Shown here piece by piece: positions 20,301 through 26,922 of a DNA stretch of 64,000 nt. Within the stretch, counting starts at the first letter, position 1; each line of letters opens with the position of its first letter. Position numbers and translations under genes: made by a program. The stretch spans positions 1 to 64,000 of the forward strand of contig CAIVQH010000009.1 of assembly GCA_903907995.1 (NCBI GenBank), read 5' to 3'. Origin of the DNA: an uncultured Verrucomicrobiota bacterium (GTDB lineage: Bacteria; Verrucomicrobiota; Verrucomicrobiia; Limisphaerales; UBA9464). The notes under the pieces were generated by a model. That model searched no databases. It was given only the letters and a program-made list of their open reading frames with translations, and was not told the DNA's origin.

Positions 20301-22331
20301 GACTATGATTCCGTGCTTGGCCTGACCAATTTCGTGATCCAGGCGCAGGATCCCGAATACCAGAATCCCACCAACCTCCATTACATCACCTACAACTGGG
20401 GACCACACGGGTTCCTCGACAAGCCGGCCAAGATCACCGGCAAGCGCGCCTCACCGGGCAAGATCCAGCAGGCCATCTCCGGGATCATTGCCGCCCACGA
20501 CAACCTTTACGTGGCCATCACCGCCTACGATGTCAGCGACAAGGAGGATCTCGACAAGCAGGTGCAGCTGTTCAACTCCCGGAACCTGTCCCTGGCAGCG
20601 ATCAGGAACATTGAGGCAACGATGATCAGCACGGAAAAGACCAGCATCGAGGACGGAAACAACCGGGCCATCAGTGCCTATGACATTCAGCTGGTGGCGG
20701 GCGCGGCCGACGATGTGGCCGGTGCCGCGGTGGCGGCCACTCCCAACAGCCTGATCTTCGGCCTGGCCGCCGGTGGTGACATCTTTGCCCCGGCCCGTGG
20801 CATCATTTACGGCGTGGCGATCGCGGCCAAAAACCTCACCCTCGCGGGCGACGCCATCGCCAACCGGGTCTATCTGAATGCCGATACCACGCGGCAGCAG
20901 CAACTGCTGGATCTGCAGAACCAGATCGACAACCTGGGCCGCACCGAAGACACGAAGCAGATGGTGGTGGATATCGCCGCCGCCCTCAAAAAGGTCCAGG
21001 GCGACTTCATCCTGATCAACCAGGGCACCCGGCAGCTCGACGACGCCACCCGGGCCTATGCAAGCCTGCTCGGGGAGGGCGACCGCATCAAGGCCGAGCG
21101 GCAGGTCTTCCGCCAACGGGCGGCGGCGGTCATCCAGGGATTCCGCACCCGCGACGCGGCCTTCCGCCTCTTCCGCAACGAGAAGCTGGAGCGCTACAAG
21201 ACGCTCTTCGACCTGGCCTCGCGCTATGCCTACCTGGCTGCCAATGCCTATGACTATGAGACCGGCCTGCTGAACACCCCGACCGGCAAGGCCTTCGTGA
21301 ACCGGATTGTGAACTCCCGCGCCATCGGCGTGGTGAAGGATGGCGAACCGCAGTATGCCGGCAGCGATAACGGCGATCCGGGTCTCTCCAGCGCCCTGGC
21401 GGAGATGAAGGCGGATTTCGACGTGCTCAAGGGACGCCTCGGTTTCAACAACCCTGACGCCTACGGCACCACGGTCTCCCTGCGCCAGGAGGCCATGCGC
21501 ATCCTGCCGGGCACCGATGGTGACCAGAACTGGCAGGACGCGCTGCAAAACGGGAAGATGGACAATCTCCTGGATGACTCGGACGTCAAACGCTACTGCC
21601 TCCAGATCGACCCCGGCAACGGCCTTCCCGTGCCCGGCATCGTCCTGACCTTCTCCACCAGCATCAATCCGGGCGAGAATCTCTTCGGCCAGCCGCTGGC
21701 GGCCGGTGACAGCGCCTTCCATCGTAGCGCCTTCGCCACGAAGCTCTACGCGGCCGGGGTGGCGCTCGTCGGCTACCGCGGCATGAACGATCCGGTCGCA
21801 AACGGTTCCGCCGTCAATGCCGGTGGTGGAACCTCGCCCACCGACCCGCCGTCGCTGGACCCGCAGGCCTTGGCCGCCACACCTTACGTGTACCTCATCC
21901 CGGTGGGTGCGGATACCATGCGCAGTCCGCCGCTCGGTGACGTCAGCGATATCCGCACCTGGAATGTGCAGGATGTCACCGTCCCGATGCCGTTTAACAT
22001 TGGGGGCTCGGACTTCTCGTCGAAGCAGCTCTATCAGTCCTCCGATTCGCTGTCGGAGCCGCTCTTCAACATCCGTAAACATCAGGCGTTCCGGCCGGTC
22101 TCCACGACTGCGGCGTTCAGCGCGGACATCTATGGGCTGGGCGGCTCGCTCCAACCCTCCCAGTTCACCAATCGCCGGCTGATCGGGCGTTCCGTCTGGA
22201 ACAGCCAGTGGAAGCTGGTCATCCCGGGCGACACGCTGCTCAACGATCCCCAAGAGGGCCTGGCGTGCTTCATCCAGACGGTCAAGGACATCAAACTGCA
22301 TCTGGTCACGTATTCCTATTCGGGCAACTGA
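14349..22331 (+). CDS. Giant secreted protein A, putative TcA (Tc-toxin A subunit)-like
   Basis: 2660 residues from ATG 14349, where a canonical signal peptide starts (MKSLWPILLLALGVCALPAARA, mature QRFDAD); ATG 14274 is in frame and would add 25 residues. Residues ~23-1440 are beta-rich, with a putative Ig-like domain at ~905-1000 (PTGLSFDGVTLSGTP). From ~1465 (NPFNQRV) it is conserved with the giant at 30622: IEIYETVL, EEELALLRGRDD, PVYNRLFWNYTRGI, GHGDAYGHYLTA (1665), HFEQIYDRA, LYGTPYADDIG. A dockerin-like calcium loop DQNTDGKVDAAD starts at 1646. The segment around 2131-2147 (TPNSLIFGLAAGGD), the following long helices, FRNEKL at 2275 with AANAYDYE, and the C-terminal W2621KLVIPG ... TYSYSGN follow the order of TcA pore and TcB-binding regions. 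This homology is inferred by eye. No TcB/TcC gene is nearby. Confidence 0.8.
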   Translation: MKSLWPILLLALGVCALPAARAQRFDADALVYSPLTSATDAPYERGINYRSLRGVPRSSVIGNPAGSDGRAPLSPFPTPNQFTGVLPLGGVVRPATPKRLVNVTGVTNYSQNAVNLGVPVAKDSGGKVTMVLRAAQLGGSYVSRPFSFLFGAIITPPTTDETGTVIPSSQLSSFWVPEPYTTNGHLNAPYYWSPHAQMVIANQAGRVSLTWKHAFPGTTIPTNALTPGTDYVVESGNLFLLTNVTFYVSGSAAKTPRQIYWTEGVFKATGKPVLVPGERVSAVSVAYTAATFPQTVATEFQVPGATSPADGQTNATSLKELRTLWYDPTQGAILAYNIEGRVIVEMLGESLGGTVRRSLGYEIVDVIQQPAPADVPIELGEKIHAYADGTDDSALTPEPVLQLASTSDPFLYEHPSASADDLEYFAARETKNLNDVLVHWTETGVAGLQWPLIYARYQLVWPTDIAKYSQYIRPRVATEAEAALTAIPLPGSNAPAIQWQDQLDVRRGKLVDGRAYYTFLEPNYPVHRALLRFSAGDNVRFERVFSWLNDNLIANNFAGTLATNLTGIGDLADTFGAPQVISQSAVVGRRISAPPGELGSTGAYVAGHIHQPSGNSFNPAAYLDPFTVGFDVANQGAIIPVNAIPGANRLEIWWFRTNTVDLTQGFLPVYWPSVIGTYTLGWPDSGSPDSSEIVLASNAGSGALDSLQATGSIYAQNDPAQAGYNPNEEHALMLGGQAYALRDDLNLTGNTSPAILSGAGTTYSSQPFVLLSYTAADNRPAMRTFRVLREKPSDGIVFDYVVMAGGNAANSGAGRILQPPMPLPLLPPPVDYVTNGSGASMTITRVNYNTEPAANSGDLPVGWTAGQASGPYAGYARFTYKDRKENFWVMRGPHAGLPPLQAGTYNPGSRQWANALPTATAVVGEPFTNVVHASRQTGTLKVTLLAGALPTGLSFDGVTLSGTPTEVGSSPYSIQFAVTDSGDSATVTNTLTLNVAPGGTVVAQGPLVIVSTNAYSRANVTYVDRPPFLAAPPATSNCFTMRFYYVTRADFAWPGVASVPPAGSIVPYLRPPNSTADPASRDTAALDIVYRPVWPSDPPKVAFGQTLTKAAGGLPAVRGQTSVQLLYQQSIGLGIATPKPAVTLFDPTSAKSSALSTDPNSGLASLPGGVKVETFQGKIYFPNLPPHLGQRFFFDPNSGPSGSLVFQGQYKEEVLGESYLLLNVLRGSDLATVKGLCPASDAQKSQWDAAIDGLSATMVTRYENPQVPGQFIDNPDASVIRTAGQVMAVSDSQTLVDSYALSASGPGQGYVTMLVGNSANPDQTPAGEPVSLYVFRVTGSLYPGELKIVSADNPFSELVSLQHTVDLGGDFDDYLYEYKISPPVDGNPPVADASMSGYNALTSGPGLPQYTIGGSGINSLVDNWVTMRYRPGNPSHPLYKAVPTDADWSPWTAPVQAEGWIKRVLAGINPFNQRVTDLYNNTINTDANILTAAGKRWEGDVPLNLANINNLGLIEIYETVLRRGRGLSIDAGIDFGPANDALLLAAGYLNDLYMLVGNEAYADAANPTIGIGTKDSTYGDIATSLFSFKGQVPSLLEEELALLRGRDDVAQPGVTIAPVYNRLFWNYTRGIDSGEVIYALNYNILDQNTDGKVDAADAAVLFPQGHGDAYGHYLTAVKGYYSLLMNNNFDWVPRIEAVNILGKPVAVDYLDERKFATAAAAVARTGRQIFDLVWRKDYVPGADLGWERFSTNSVSSRQVVNGLATNYIVRHWGADQWASRTAQGALFNWVVGNTILPPVDPDPAHVGIQKIDRTTVPELQELATTLGDLQTALDNAEGRLTPLGLPDGGLAFDIDPNKVTGPDPQTHFEQIYDRARQALNNAVASFDDAKDVTRLMRSEQDSLADLQNSYDQQELAYKNSLIELYGTPYADDIGTGKTYPQGYDGPDDFHYMWVDDTTFTDPGHTMWAPNDTASYSIDIGVLPKDYDSVLGLTNFVIQAQDPEYQNPTNLHYITYNWGPHGFLDKPAKITGKRASPGKIQQAISGIIAAHDNLYVAITAYDVSDKEDLDKQVQLFNSRNLSLAAIRNIEATMISTEKTSIEDGNNRAISAYDIQLVAGAADDVAGAAVAATPNSLIFGLAAGGDIFAPARGIIYGVAIAAKNLTLAGDAIANRVYLNADTTRQQQLLDLQNQIDNLGRTEDTKQMVVDIAAALKKVQGDFILINQGTRQLDDATRAYASLLGEGDRIKAERQVFRQRAAAVIQGFRTRDAAFRLFRNEKLERYKTLFDLASRYAYLAANAYDYETGLLNTPTGKAFVNRIVNSRAIGVVKDGEPQYAGSDNGDPGLSSALAEMKADFDVLKGRLGFNNPDAYGTTVSLRQEAMRILPGTDGDQNWQDALQNGKMDNLLDDSDVKRYCLQIDPGNGLPVPGIVLTFSTSINPGENLFGQPLAAGDSAFHRSAFATKLYAAGVALVGYRGMNDPVANGSAVNAGGGTSPTDPPSLDPQALAATPYVYLIPVGADTMRSPPLGDVSDIRTWNVQDVTVPMPFNIGGSDFSSKQLYQSSDSLSEPLFNIRKHQAFRPVSTTAAFSADIYGLGGSLQPSQFTNRRLIGRSVWNSQWKLVIPGDTLLNDPQEGLACFIQTVKDIKLHLVTYSYSGN

Positions 22332-22348
22332 TCCCCCGCCTTCACCCC

Positions 22349-23215
22349 ATGTACACCTTCCCGATGCGATCCCCGATCCGGCGCCTGCCGTCGCCCCGTT
22401 TGCCCGGCGCGACCTTCCTGCTCTTGCTCATGCTCCGAGCGACCCCTGCATTTGCATTTCCGCCCGCCCCCCACCACCTCCTCTACGGCATGGTGCGGGA
22501 TGAGTATGGCACGCCCATCGACTCACCAGCGGCGCAGGTCATACTGGTGAGCGCCAGCGGCCAGCAGTTGAAGACGCTGATCAATCCCGGGGTGCAGCCC
22601 GGCGTGAACTACAAGCTGGAAGTGCCGATGGACGCCGGTCTGACCTCGGATCTGTACAAGCCCACCGCGATGGAACCGACGATGCCGTTCCGGGTGATGG
22701 TGGTGATCAACGGCCGCACGAACCTGCCCATCGAGCTCAAGGGCAATTTTGCCCAGATGGGCCAGCCAGGGAAACAATCGCTCATGAATCTGACGCTGGG
22801 CGAGGACACCGACGGCGACGGGCTGCCGGATGCCTGGGAGCGCCAGATCAACCCGGACATCAGCAAGGTGAATCCGGGAGATCTCCACGCCAATGGCCTG
22901 ACAACCCTCCAGGAATACCTCGCGGGTATTTATCCGGCCCAGGACAGCGACGGGCTTAAGCTGACGATCTCGGGAGTCCAGGACGGCGAGCCGCTGATGA
23001 GCTTCCTGGCCGTCCAGGGCCGATCCTACACCGTGCTGGCCTCGACGGATTTCAAGACTTGGACCTCGGTCGCTTTCCGCATACCCGCCGAGGACACCGC
23101 CACCTCGGCTGACCGGGCCTTTTATCAGGCCACCGAGGTGAAAGCGGTCGAACTGAAGGCGGTGACTGCGGGCACGACGCCGGTGCCGACCTTTTTCAAG
23201 CTGATGGTCCAATAA
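22349..23215 (+). CDS. Small secreted protein with TSP3/EF-hand-like calcium motif (cluster A)
   Basis: 288 residues from ATG 22349; ATG 22364 is also possible and both give a signal peptide with core ATFLLLLMLRATPAFA. The mature protein opens with LLYGMVRDEYGTP, matched in the cluster B protein at 39057 by FYGMFLDEFGWP. The centre carries DTDGDGLPDAWE followed by a second helix-rich turn (LTTLQEYLAGIYP), the calcium-binding thrombospondin type 3/EF-hand pattern. The tail has a SFLAVQGRSYTVLASTD beta module that is common at the end of verrucomicrobial secreted proteins. It lies 17 bases after the giant gene, so it is almost certainly in the same transcript. A structural or scaffold role beside the giant is inferred only from the conserved order. 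Confidence 0.8.
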   Translation: MYTFPMRSPIRRLPSPRLPGATFLLLLMLRATPAFAFPPAPHHLLYGMVRDEYGTPIDSPAAQVILVSASGQQLKTLINPGVQPGVNYKLEVPMDAGLTSDLYKPTAMEPTMPFRVMVVINGRTNLPIELKGNFAQMGQPGKQSLMNLTLGEDTDGDGLPDAWERQINPDISKVNPGDLHANGLTTLQEYLAGIYPAQDSDGLKLTISGVQDGEPLMSFLAVQGRSYTVLASTDFKTWTSVAFRIPAEDTATSADRAFYQATEVKAVELKAVTAGTTPVPTFFKLMVQ

Positions 23216-23233
23216 CTCCTGAGGCCGAACGCG

Positions 23234-23878
23234 ATGAACCTACCACGCCAGGTCAGAGTGCGGCCCGGGATTGGGCTGGCCGTCGCGATAGTGTGCCTGC
23301 TGTGCCTGGCGACGGCCGCGCTTGCCTATCGTCACACCCATATCCCCCTCGCCGAAGGGGTGCTGCCCGAGGTCGAGCGCTCGAAGCTGGTGCTCCGGGA
23401 AAAGCGTCTGGAACTGGATGGAAAGGCCTTTACCGGCTGGATGCTGGAGCTTTATCCGGACGGCCTGCTCAAATCGCGTTCGGCGATTTCCAACGGCGTG
23501 TTGCACGGTGTCTCCGAGGGCTGGTTCACCAACCGGACGATGCAGGTCTCCGAACATTTCGTGAACGGCGTCTCCCATGGGGAGCGACGCCTATGGGACG
23601 AGGCCGGGAGGCCCGTTTCCGCCGCGCAGATCGAGCATGGCCGGATCGTCGGCGTGTTCCAGCGCTGGCATGCGAATGGGCAGCTATCCGAGGAAATCAC
23701 GATGAAGGACGGTCAACCGGAAGGTCTTTCGCGTGCCTGGTATCCGAGCGGCCGGCTCAAGTCAGAAGCAACCATGTCGCACGGCACCGTGAAGTCACAG
23801 CGGCGCTATGAGGACGTCGCGGGCGCCAGCGAAGGGCGCGACTCGGCAGGAACGTCGGCGGCAGGGGGTGAACCTTGA
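23234..23878 (+). CDS. Exported MORN-like (YwqK-type) repeat protein
   Basis: 214 residues with an N-terminal hydrophobic segment (GIGLAVAIVCLLCLATAALA) that is either a signal peptide or an anchor. The following region has repeated units of the form G-x-x-x-x-x-W-(Y/F)-x-x-G-x-x-x-x-E (FTGWMLELYPDGLLKS, VFQRWHANGQLSEE, LSRAWYPSGRLKSE). These belong to the MORN_2/YwqK-like family, usually about 20-25 residues per repeat. In other bacteria YwqK-like proteins occur as immunity or structural partners of secreted toxins, but no toxin domain was recognised beside it apart from the TcA-like giant. The gene lies 18 bases after the previous stop and its own stop overlaps the next start by four bases. 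It has no counterpart in cluster B. Confidence 0.72.
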   Translation: MNLPRQVRVRPGIGLAVAIVCLLCLATAALAYRHTHIPLAEGVLPEVERSKLVLREKRLELDGKAFTGWMLELYPDGLLKSRSAISNGVLHGVSEGWFTNRTMQVSEHFVNGVSHGERRLWDEAGRPVSAAQIEHGRIVGVFQRWHANGQLSEEITMKDGQPEGLSRAWYPSGRLKSEATMSHGTVKSQRRYEDVAGASEGRDSAGTSAAGGEP

Positions 23879-24384
23879 GACCGGCATCAGCCAGGCGGCT
23901 GGCCCGGGGAACTTCGGCGCTGCTCCTGGGTCTGTGGTTTCAGGCCGTGAGTTCGGCCCAGGTGTACACGATCGACTGGTTTCGGATCGCCGGCGGTGGG
24001 GGCACCAGCACGAATGGCCTTTTCACCCTGAGCGGCACGCTTGGTCAGCCGGAGGCGGGCCTGCCCCTGACCGGAGGAATCTTTACCGTCATCGGGGGCG
24101 CGCAATTTGAGAGCGCCGGCTCGGAAATCCTGCCGGTCCCCTTGCGGATTCCTCGGCTGTCGCAGGTCGTCAATGCCAGCGGCGTGCGGGAGGTACATAT
24201 CACCATGGCCGGGACACCCGGCCATGCCTTCCAGCTGCAAGCCACCTCCGACCTGACGCGGACCATCACCTGGACCGACCTCGGTGCCCGGGCCACCGCG
24301 CCCACCCAGGGGTTTCTTGAATTCATTGATGCCGGCGCGCCCGAGGTGCGCTTCTACCGGATCATCGAGTCAGCCGGGCCTTAG
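23875..24384 (+). CDS. Small secreted beta-domain protein, last gene of cluster A
   Basis: 169 residues, TTG start at 23875 chosen because it overlaps the previous stop (TTGA), is preceded by AGGGGGTG about 5 bases upstream and opens a good signal peptide (RRLARGTSALLLGLWFQAVSSAQV). The mature part begins YTIDWFRIAGGGG, a recurrent motif of small verrucomicrobial secreted proteins. It ends with a beta unit (FQLQATSDLTRTITWTDLG ... FYRII) like the tails of other exported proteins in this window. It is the last gene before the insertion sequence. A small hairpin (24392-24405) follows but has no T-tract. The function is unknown and no counterpart exists in cluster B. Confidence 0.7.
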   Translation: MRPASARRLARGTSALLLGLWFQAVSSAQVYTIDWFRIAGGGGTSTNGLFTLSGTLGQPEAGLPLTGGIFTVIGGAQFESAGSEILPVPLRIPRLSQVVNASGVREVHITMAGTPGHAFQLQATSDLTRTITWTDLGARATAPTQGFLEFIDAGAPEVRFYRIIESAGP

Positions 24385-24485
24385 GGCTGGTCTGCCCTGC
24401 GGCAGGCCCAGGCAGAGTTTCTGAGCCGTCGCCTCCAACGGTCCCCGGTTCCCGTTTTCCTGATTCCTGACCGAGCTTGGCGTCG

Positions 24486-24493
24486 TCATGCCG
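24486..24493. repeat. 8-bp target-site duplication, left copy
   Basis: TCATGCCG abuts the left inverted repeat and is repeated exactly at 26662-26669 next to the right inverted repeat. The length is that made by IS1-type transposases. Confidence 0.9.
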
Positions 24494-24510
24494 GGTAGTG
24501 TATCAGTTTG
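24494..24510 (+). repeat. Left terminal inverted repeat of the IS element
   Basis: 17 bp, GGTAGTGTATCAGTTTG, perfectly complementary to 26645-26661. It starts directly after the target-site copy TCATGCCG. Confidence 0.93.
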
Positions 24511-24568
24511 AAATCCATCGGCCCGGTTGAGGCTGGCAACCGGGACCTCTTCCGGCTACACGTCGGAC

Positions 24569-24715
24569 ATGGCTAAAGCAAAGACTCCGAAAGCAGCAAA
24601 GACACCCGCCCCGAAAACGAAAAAGCGCGACTTCGCTCAAGTCGCGCTCGCTGTGGTTGAGAAGGCTTCGGGTGGGAAGCTGGCTACTCCGTTACCGGCA
24701 CGGAATCGGAAATAG
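24569..24715 (+). CDS. Small basic passenger protein of the IS element
   Basis: 48 residues from ATG 24569. The N-terminal half is a Lys/Ala/Pro-rich tail (MAKAKTPKAAKTPAPKTKK). The second half is a predicted helix, RDFAQVALAVVEKASGGK, resembling the small (D/R)-F-x-Q-x-A-x-x-(V/I)-V-x-x-A-(S/T)-G proteins often seen near mobile genes. An earlier in-frame start at 24527 adds 14 residues. It converges on the P63C gene and overlaps its last 32 coding bases. A perfect hairpin that serves as terminator for the P63C gene lies inside its coding sequence. It may bind nucleic acid, judging by charge; the function is unknown. Confidence 0.55.
   Translation: MAKAKTPKAAKTPAPKTKKRDFAQVALAVVEKASGGKLATPLPARNRK
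24617..24647 (-). terminator. Rho-independent terminator of the P63C passenger gene
   Basis: A perfect 9-bp stem (GCGCGACTT at 24625-24633 with AAGTCGCGC at 24639-24647, 5-base loop) is followed on the minus strand by TTTTTCGTTTT. It lies ~37 bases past the P63C stop and inside the coding sequence of the convergent 48-residue gene. Confidence 0.8.
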
Positions 24716-25763
24716 GCAGGCCGGGCGCAAGCCCGGGCAGATATTCCTCTATTTCGACTGTTGAGGGCATGATCGGGAAAGCCTCGTTCACCAGCAATTT
24801 GAATTGGTCCCAGTTCTTCGAGGCGCGCATCAGGCCGAGGATGGCGTGCAAGTGCTGGGCGAGCGCCGGGTGTCCAATGTTCTCGGTGAGCCATTGGTGA
24901 TGCTTCGCCTTTCGGTTTCCTTTTTCGTCCTTTGGATTTCGGCTCTGCAATTCCAGTTGAACGCCAGGGGCCAGACGCTTGTAAACCAAGTCCGTCGTGT
25001 ATTTTCCAACTACTTGGAAACGGTTTTTCTGCATTCCCGGCCATTCCCATCCACGAAGGCGGTAAATCTGTTTGTAGAAATCGTCTGGAATGCGCTTGGA
25101 CCACGCGGCGAACGATTTCTTGAGGAAAGCGTTTAGGATCACTTGAAGGGCGTCACGCGCCCGCACTTCCTGATAGCCAGTAACCTCATCAACAAGCGCG
25201 GTGATGCCAACGTCCGCCAAAGCGTCACGGATCACTGCGGCGTTCTCCGCAATTTGAAGCATCCGCTTTCCTTTGCCCAAGGCTCCGGCTTTGCGCGCTT
25301 CCACCCACACTTTGCAGATTTTAGAAATCGCTTCTGCCGGAATTCCTTTTGCCGCCTGCCCTCCTTCCGTGATGTAGGAAATAGGCTCCAACTGCAGAAC
25401 ATCTAAGTTGCTTGCAATGAATGGCTTGAGAGCGCTCTGAGCCAAAAACATGGGCAGTTCTGCAGAACCTTTTTTTTCCCGGTGCTGCTTGGCGATGTAG
25501 CCGCTGTAGTACATGCCCATTCCGGTCATGAAATCACTTTGAGAAATCAACCGGATTGGCGCGCCGTTCGGTTGCTCGAACACGGCGCACTTAAACTTGA
25601 TGGAACCAAATTCCAGAGTTCCCTCGTACTCCGCTTTTGGAATCCCTTTGTTCCACCGTGCCAGAGCCGCCTTGCTTGCGCTGCTGCTGAGTTCCTGTTT
25701 GCTGAGTTTCGCGGCTCTGGCGTGACCGCCTGCCGCCCGATTAGGGGTAGTGTTTTCTTCCAT
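24684..25763 (-). CDS. P63C-domain protein carried by the IS element
   Basis: 359 residues from ATG 25763 (MEENTTPNRAAGGHARAAKLS); the frame is open further upstream into the transposase gene, but this start fits the family and the divergent layout. The body (GTLEFGSIKFKCAVFEQ, LISQSDFMTGMGMYYSGYI, then FKKSFAAWSKRIPDDFYKQIYRLRGWEWPG in the C-terminal half) matches P63C-domain proteins. That domain is found in phage and mobile-element proteins, often with antirepressor-type (KilA-N) partners, and its biochemical role is not established. No membrane segment is seen. Codon composition looks less GC-rich than in the flanking clusters, as expected for imported DNA. The gene diverges from the transposase with 52 bases between the start codons and ends at a strong terminator. 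Confidence 0.82.
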   Translation of the reverse strand: MEENTTPNRAAGGHARAAKLSKQELSSSASKAALARWNKGIPKAEYEGTLEFGSIKFKCAVFEQPNGAPIRLISQSDFMTGMGMYYSGYIAKQHREKKGSAELPMFLAQSALKPFIASNLDVLQLEPISYITEGGQAAKGIPAEAISKICKVWVEARKAGALGKGKRMLQIAENAAVIRDALADVGITALVDEVTGYQEVRARDALQVILNAFLKKSFAAWSKRIPDDFYKQIYRLRGWEWPGMQKNRFQVVGKYTTDLVYKRLAPGVQLELQSRNPKDEKGNRKAKHHQWLTENIGHPALAQHLHAILGLMRASKNWDQFKLLVNEAFPIMPSTVEIEEYLPGLAPGLPISDSVPVTE

Positions 25764-25817
25764 GCGTGCAAGATTTAGTTTGCACGCATGATGCGTGCAA
25801 GTTAAAAATGCACGCAT
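25762..25817. promoter_or_regulatory. Divergent control region with four alternating copies of a 9-mer
   Basis: The 9-mer ATGCGTGCA occurs at 25762-25770 and 25791-25799, and its complement TGCACGCAT at 25781-25789 and 25809-25817. Pairs 1-2 and 3-4 can each form a 9-bp hairpin (10- and 9-base loops); copies 2-3 form a 19-bp palindrome around a single G. The start codon of the P63C gene lies in copy 1 and that of the transposase in copy 4. No Shine-Dalgarno sequence is present for either gene. It could be an operator for a dimeric autoregulator or start-codon-sequestering RNA hairpins. Confidence 0.75.
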
Positions 25818-26652
25818 GAACAAGCTCGCCACCGCAGACCGCGCCAGAATCCTGAATTGCTTGGTTGAGGGGAATAGCATGCGGTCCACGGCCCGGCTGA
25901 TGGGCGTGTCGATCAACACGGTGGTGAAGCTCCTTCGGGACGCCGGCGCGGCCTGTTCCGCCTATCAGGACAAGACTTTCCGCAACCTCACCTGCAAGCG
26001 GGTCCAGTGTGATGAGATTTGGAGCTTCGTCGGGGCGAAGGAGAAAAATGCGAGTGCGGAGCAGAAGGCCGAAGGGTGGGGCGACTGTTGGACGTGGACC
26101 GCGATTTGCGCGGACACCAAGTTGATTCCGTGCTGGTTGGTTGGCACCCGCGAGGCCAGCACGGCTTATCACTTCATCCATGATCTCAAGGACCGTCTGG
26201 CCACCCGCGTGCAACTGACCACGGACGGCCACAAGGCTTACCTCAGCGCCATTGAGGATGCCTTCGGCGCGGAGGTTGATTACGCGATGCTCATCAAAGT
26301 TTACGGCCCCGGCCCCGAAGGCCCGGAGCGCCAGTATTCACCGGCTCAGTGCATGGGAGCGAAGAAAGCCGTCATCATGGGATTTCCCGACCACAAGCAC
26401 ATCTCCACGTCCTTTGCCGAGCGGGCCAACCTCTCTATGCGGATGGGAATGCGCCGTTTTACCCGGCTGACAAACGGTTTCAGCAAGAAGGTTGAGCAGC
26501 ACGAAAACGCCTTGGCGCTCTACTTTTGCTTCTACAACTTTTGCCGCATCCACACTACGCTCCGCGTGACTCCCGCCATGGAAGCCGGTGTCGCGGATCA
26601 CGTCTGGGACTTGGAAGAAATCGTCGCGCTGATCGACAATGCGGCAAACTGA
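25816..26652 (+). CDS. IS1-family DDE transposase
   Basis: 278 residues from ATG 25816. An N-terminal helix-turn-helix (residues ~22-41, STARLMGVSINTVVKLLRD) is followed by the catalytic core. The acidic triad is read as D66 in CDEIWSFVG, D137 in TTDGHKAY and E202 in FAERANLSMR, and the downstream RRFTRLTNGFSKKVEQHENAL segment matches the IS1 pattern around the third acidic residue. All three are present and the frame is complete, so the enzyme is probably active. The stop codon lies inside the right inverted repeat. No programmed frameshift of the classical IS1 InsA/InsB type is needed because one ORF covers both parts. Confidence 0.9.
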   Translation: MNKLATADRARILNCLVEGNSMRSTARLMGVSINTVVKLLRDAGAACSAYQDKTFRNLTCKRVQCDEIWSFVGAKEKNASAEQKAEGWGDCWTWTAICADTKLIPCWLVGTREASTAYHFIHDLKDRLATRVQLTTDGHKAYLSAIEDAFGAEVDYAMLIKVYGPGPEGPERQYSPAQCMGAKKAVIMGFPDHKHISTSFAERANLSMRMGMRRFTRLTNGFSKKVEQHENALALYFCFYNFCRIHTTLRVTPAMEAGVADHVWDLEEIVALIDNAAN

Positions 26653-26661
26653 TACACTACC
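26645..26661 (-). repeat. Right terminal inverted repeat of the IS element
   Basis: 17 bp, perfect complement of 24494-24510. The transposase stop codon (TGA 26650-26652) lies inside this repeat. Confidence 0.93.
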
Positions 26662-26669
26662 TCATGCCG
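26662..26669. repeat. 8-bp target-site duplication, right copy
   Basis: TCATGCCG, identical to 24486-24493, directly outside the right inverted repeat. Confidence 0.9.
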
Positions 26670-26922
26670 TTGTTGCTTGCATTCCGGGTGTGTTATTCGG
26701 TATTTCTCTTACATGCCAATGGCAAAATGCCTAGGAGGCGAAACTTTCAAACGATTCCTCGGGGTTGTGACCATCAATAACGCGACTCCTTTTTCCGCGC
26801 GACCGCTTGGGTCTGGCGAGATTTTTGCCGATGACCCTGCAACCGATGGTTCCCAATCAGTTAGCCAGCCTCTCAGCCGCCTTGTCCAGCCGACTGCTTT
26901 TCACCGTCTAGCCTGCCCGCCC

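Larger units (their letters stand above)
24494..26661 (+). mobile_element. Complete IS1-family insertion sequence with two passenger genes (2168 bp)
   Basis: The element is bounded by perfect 17-bp inverted repeats (GGTAGTGTATCAGTTTG at 24494-24510 and its complement at 26645-26661). It is flanked directly by an 8-bp duplication, TCATGCCG, at 24486-24493 and 26662-26669. It encodes an IS1-type DDE transposase at the right end, a P63C-domain protein in the opposite direction, and a 48-residue basic protein at the left end. IS1-family members are typically well under 1.2 kb and make 8-9 bp duplications. The duplication fits that family, while the size reflects the passengers. The perfect ends and duplication indicate a recent, probably still intact insertion. 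It separates clusters A and B and interrupts no recognisable gene. Confidence 0.92.

Noticed and set aside
24392-24405. Hairpin after the last cluster A gene as a terminator
   Set aside because: Only a 5-bp stem and no T-tract.
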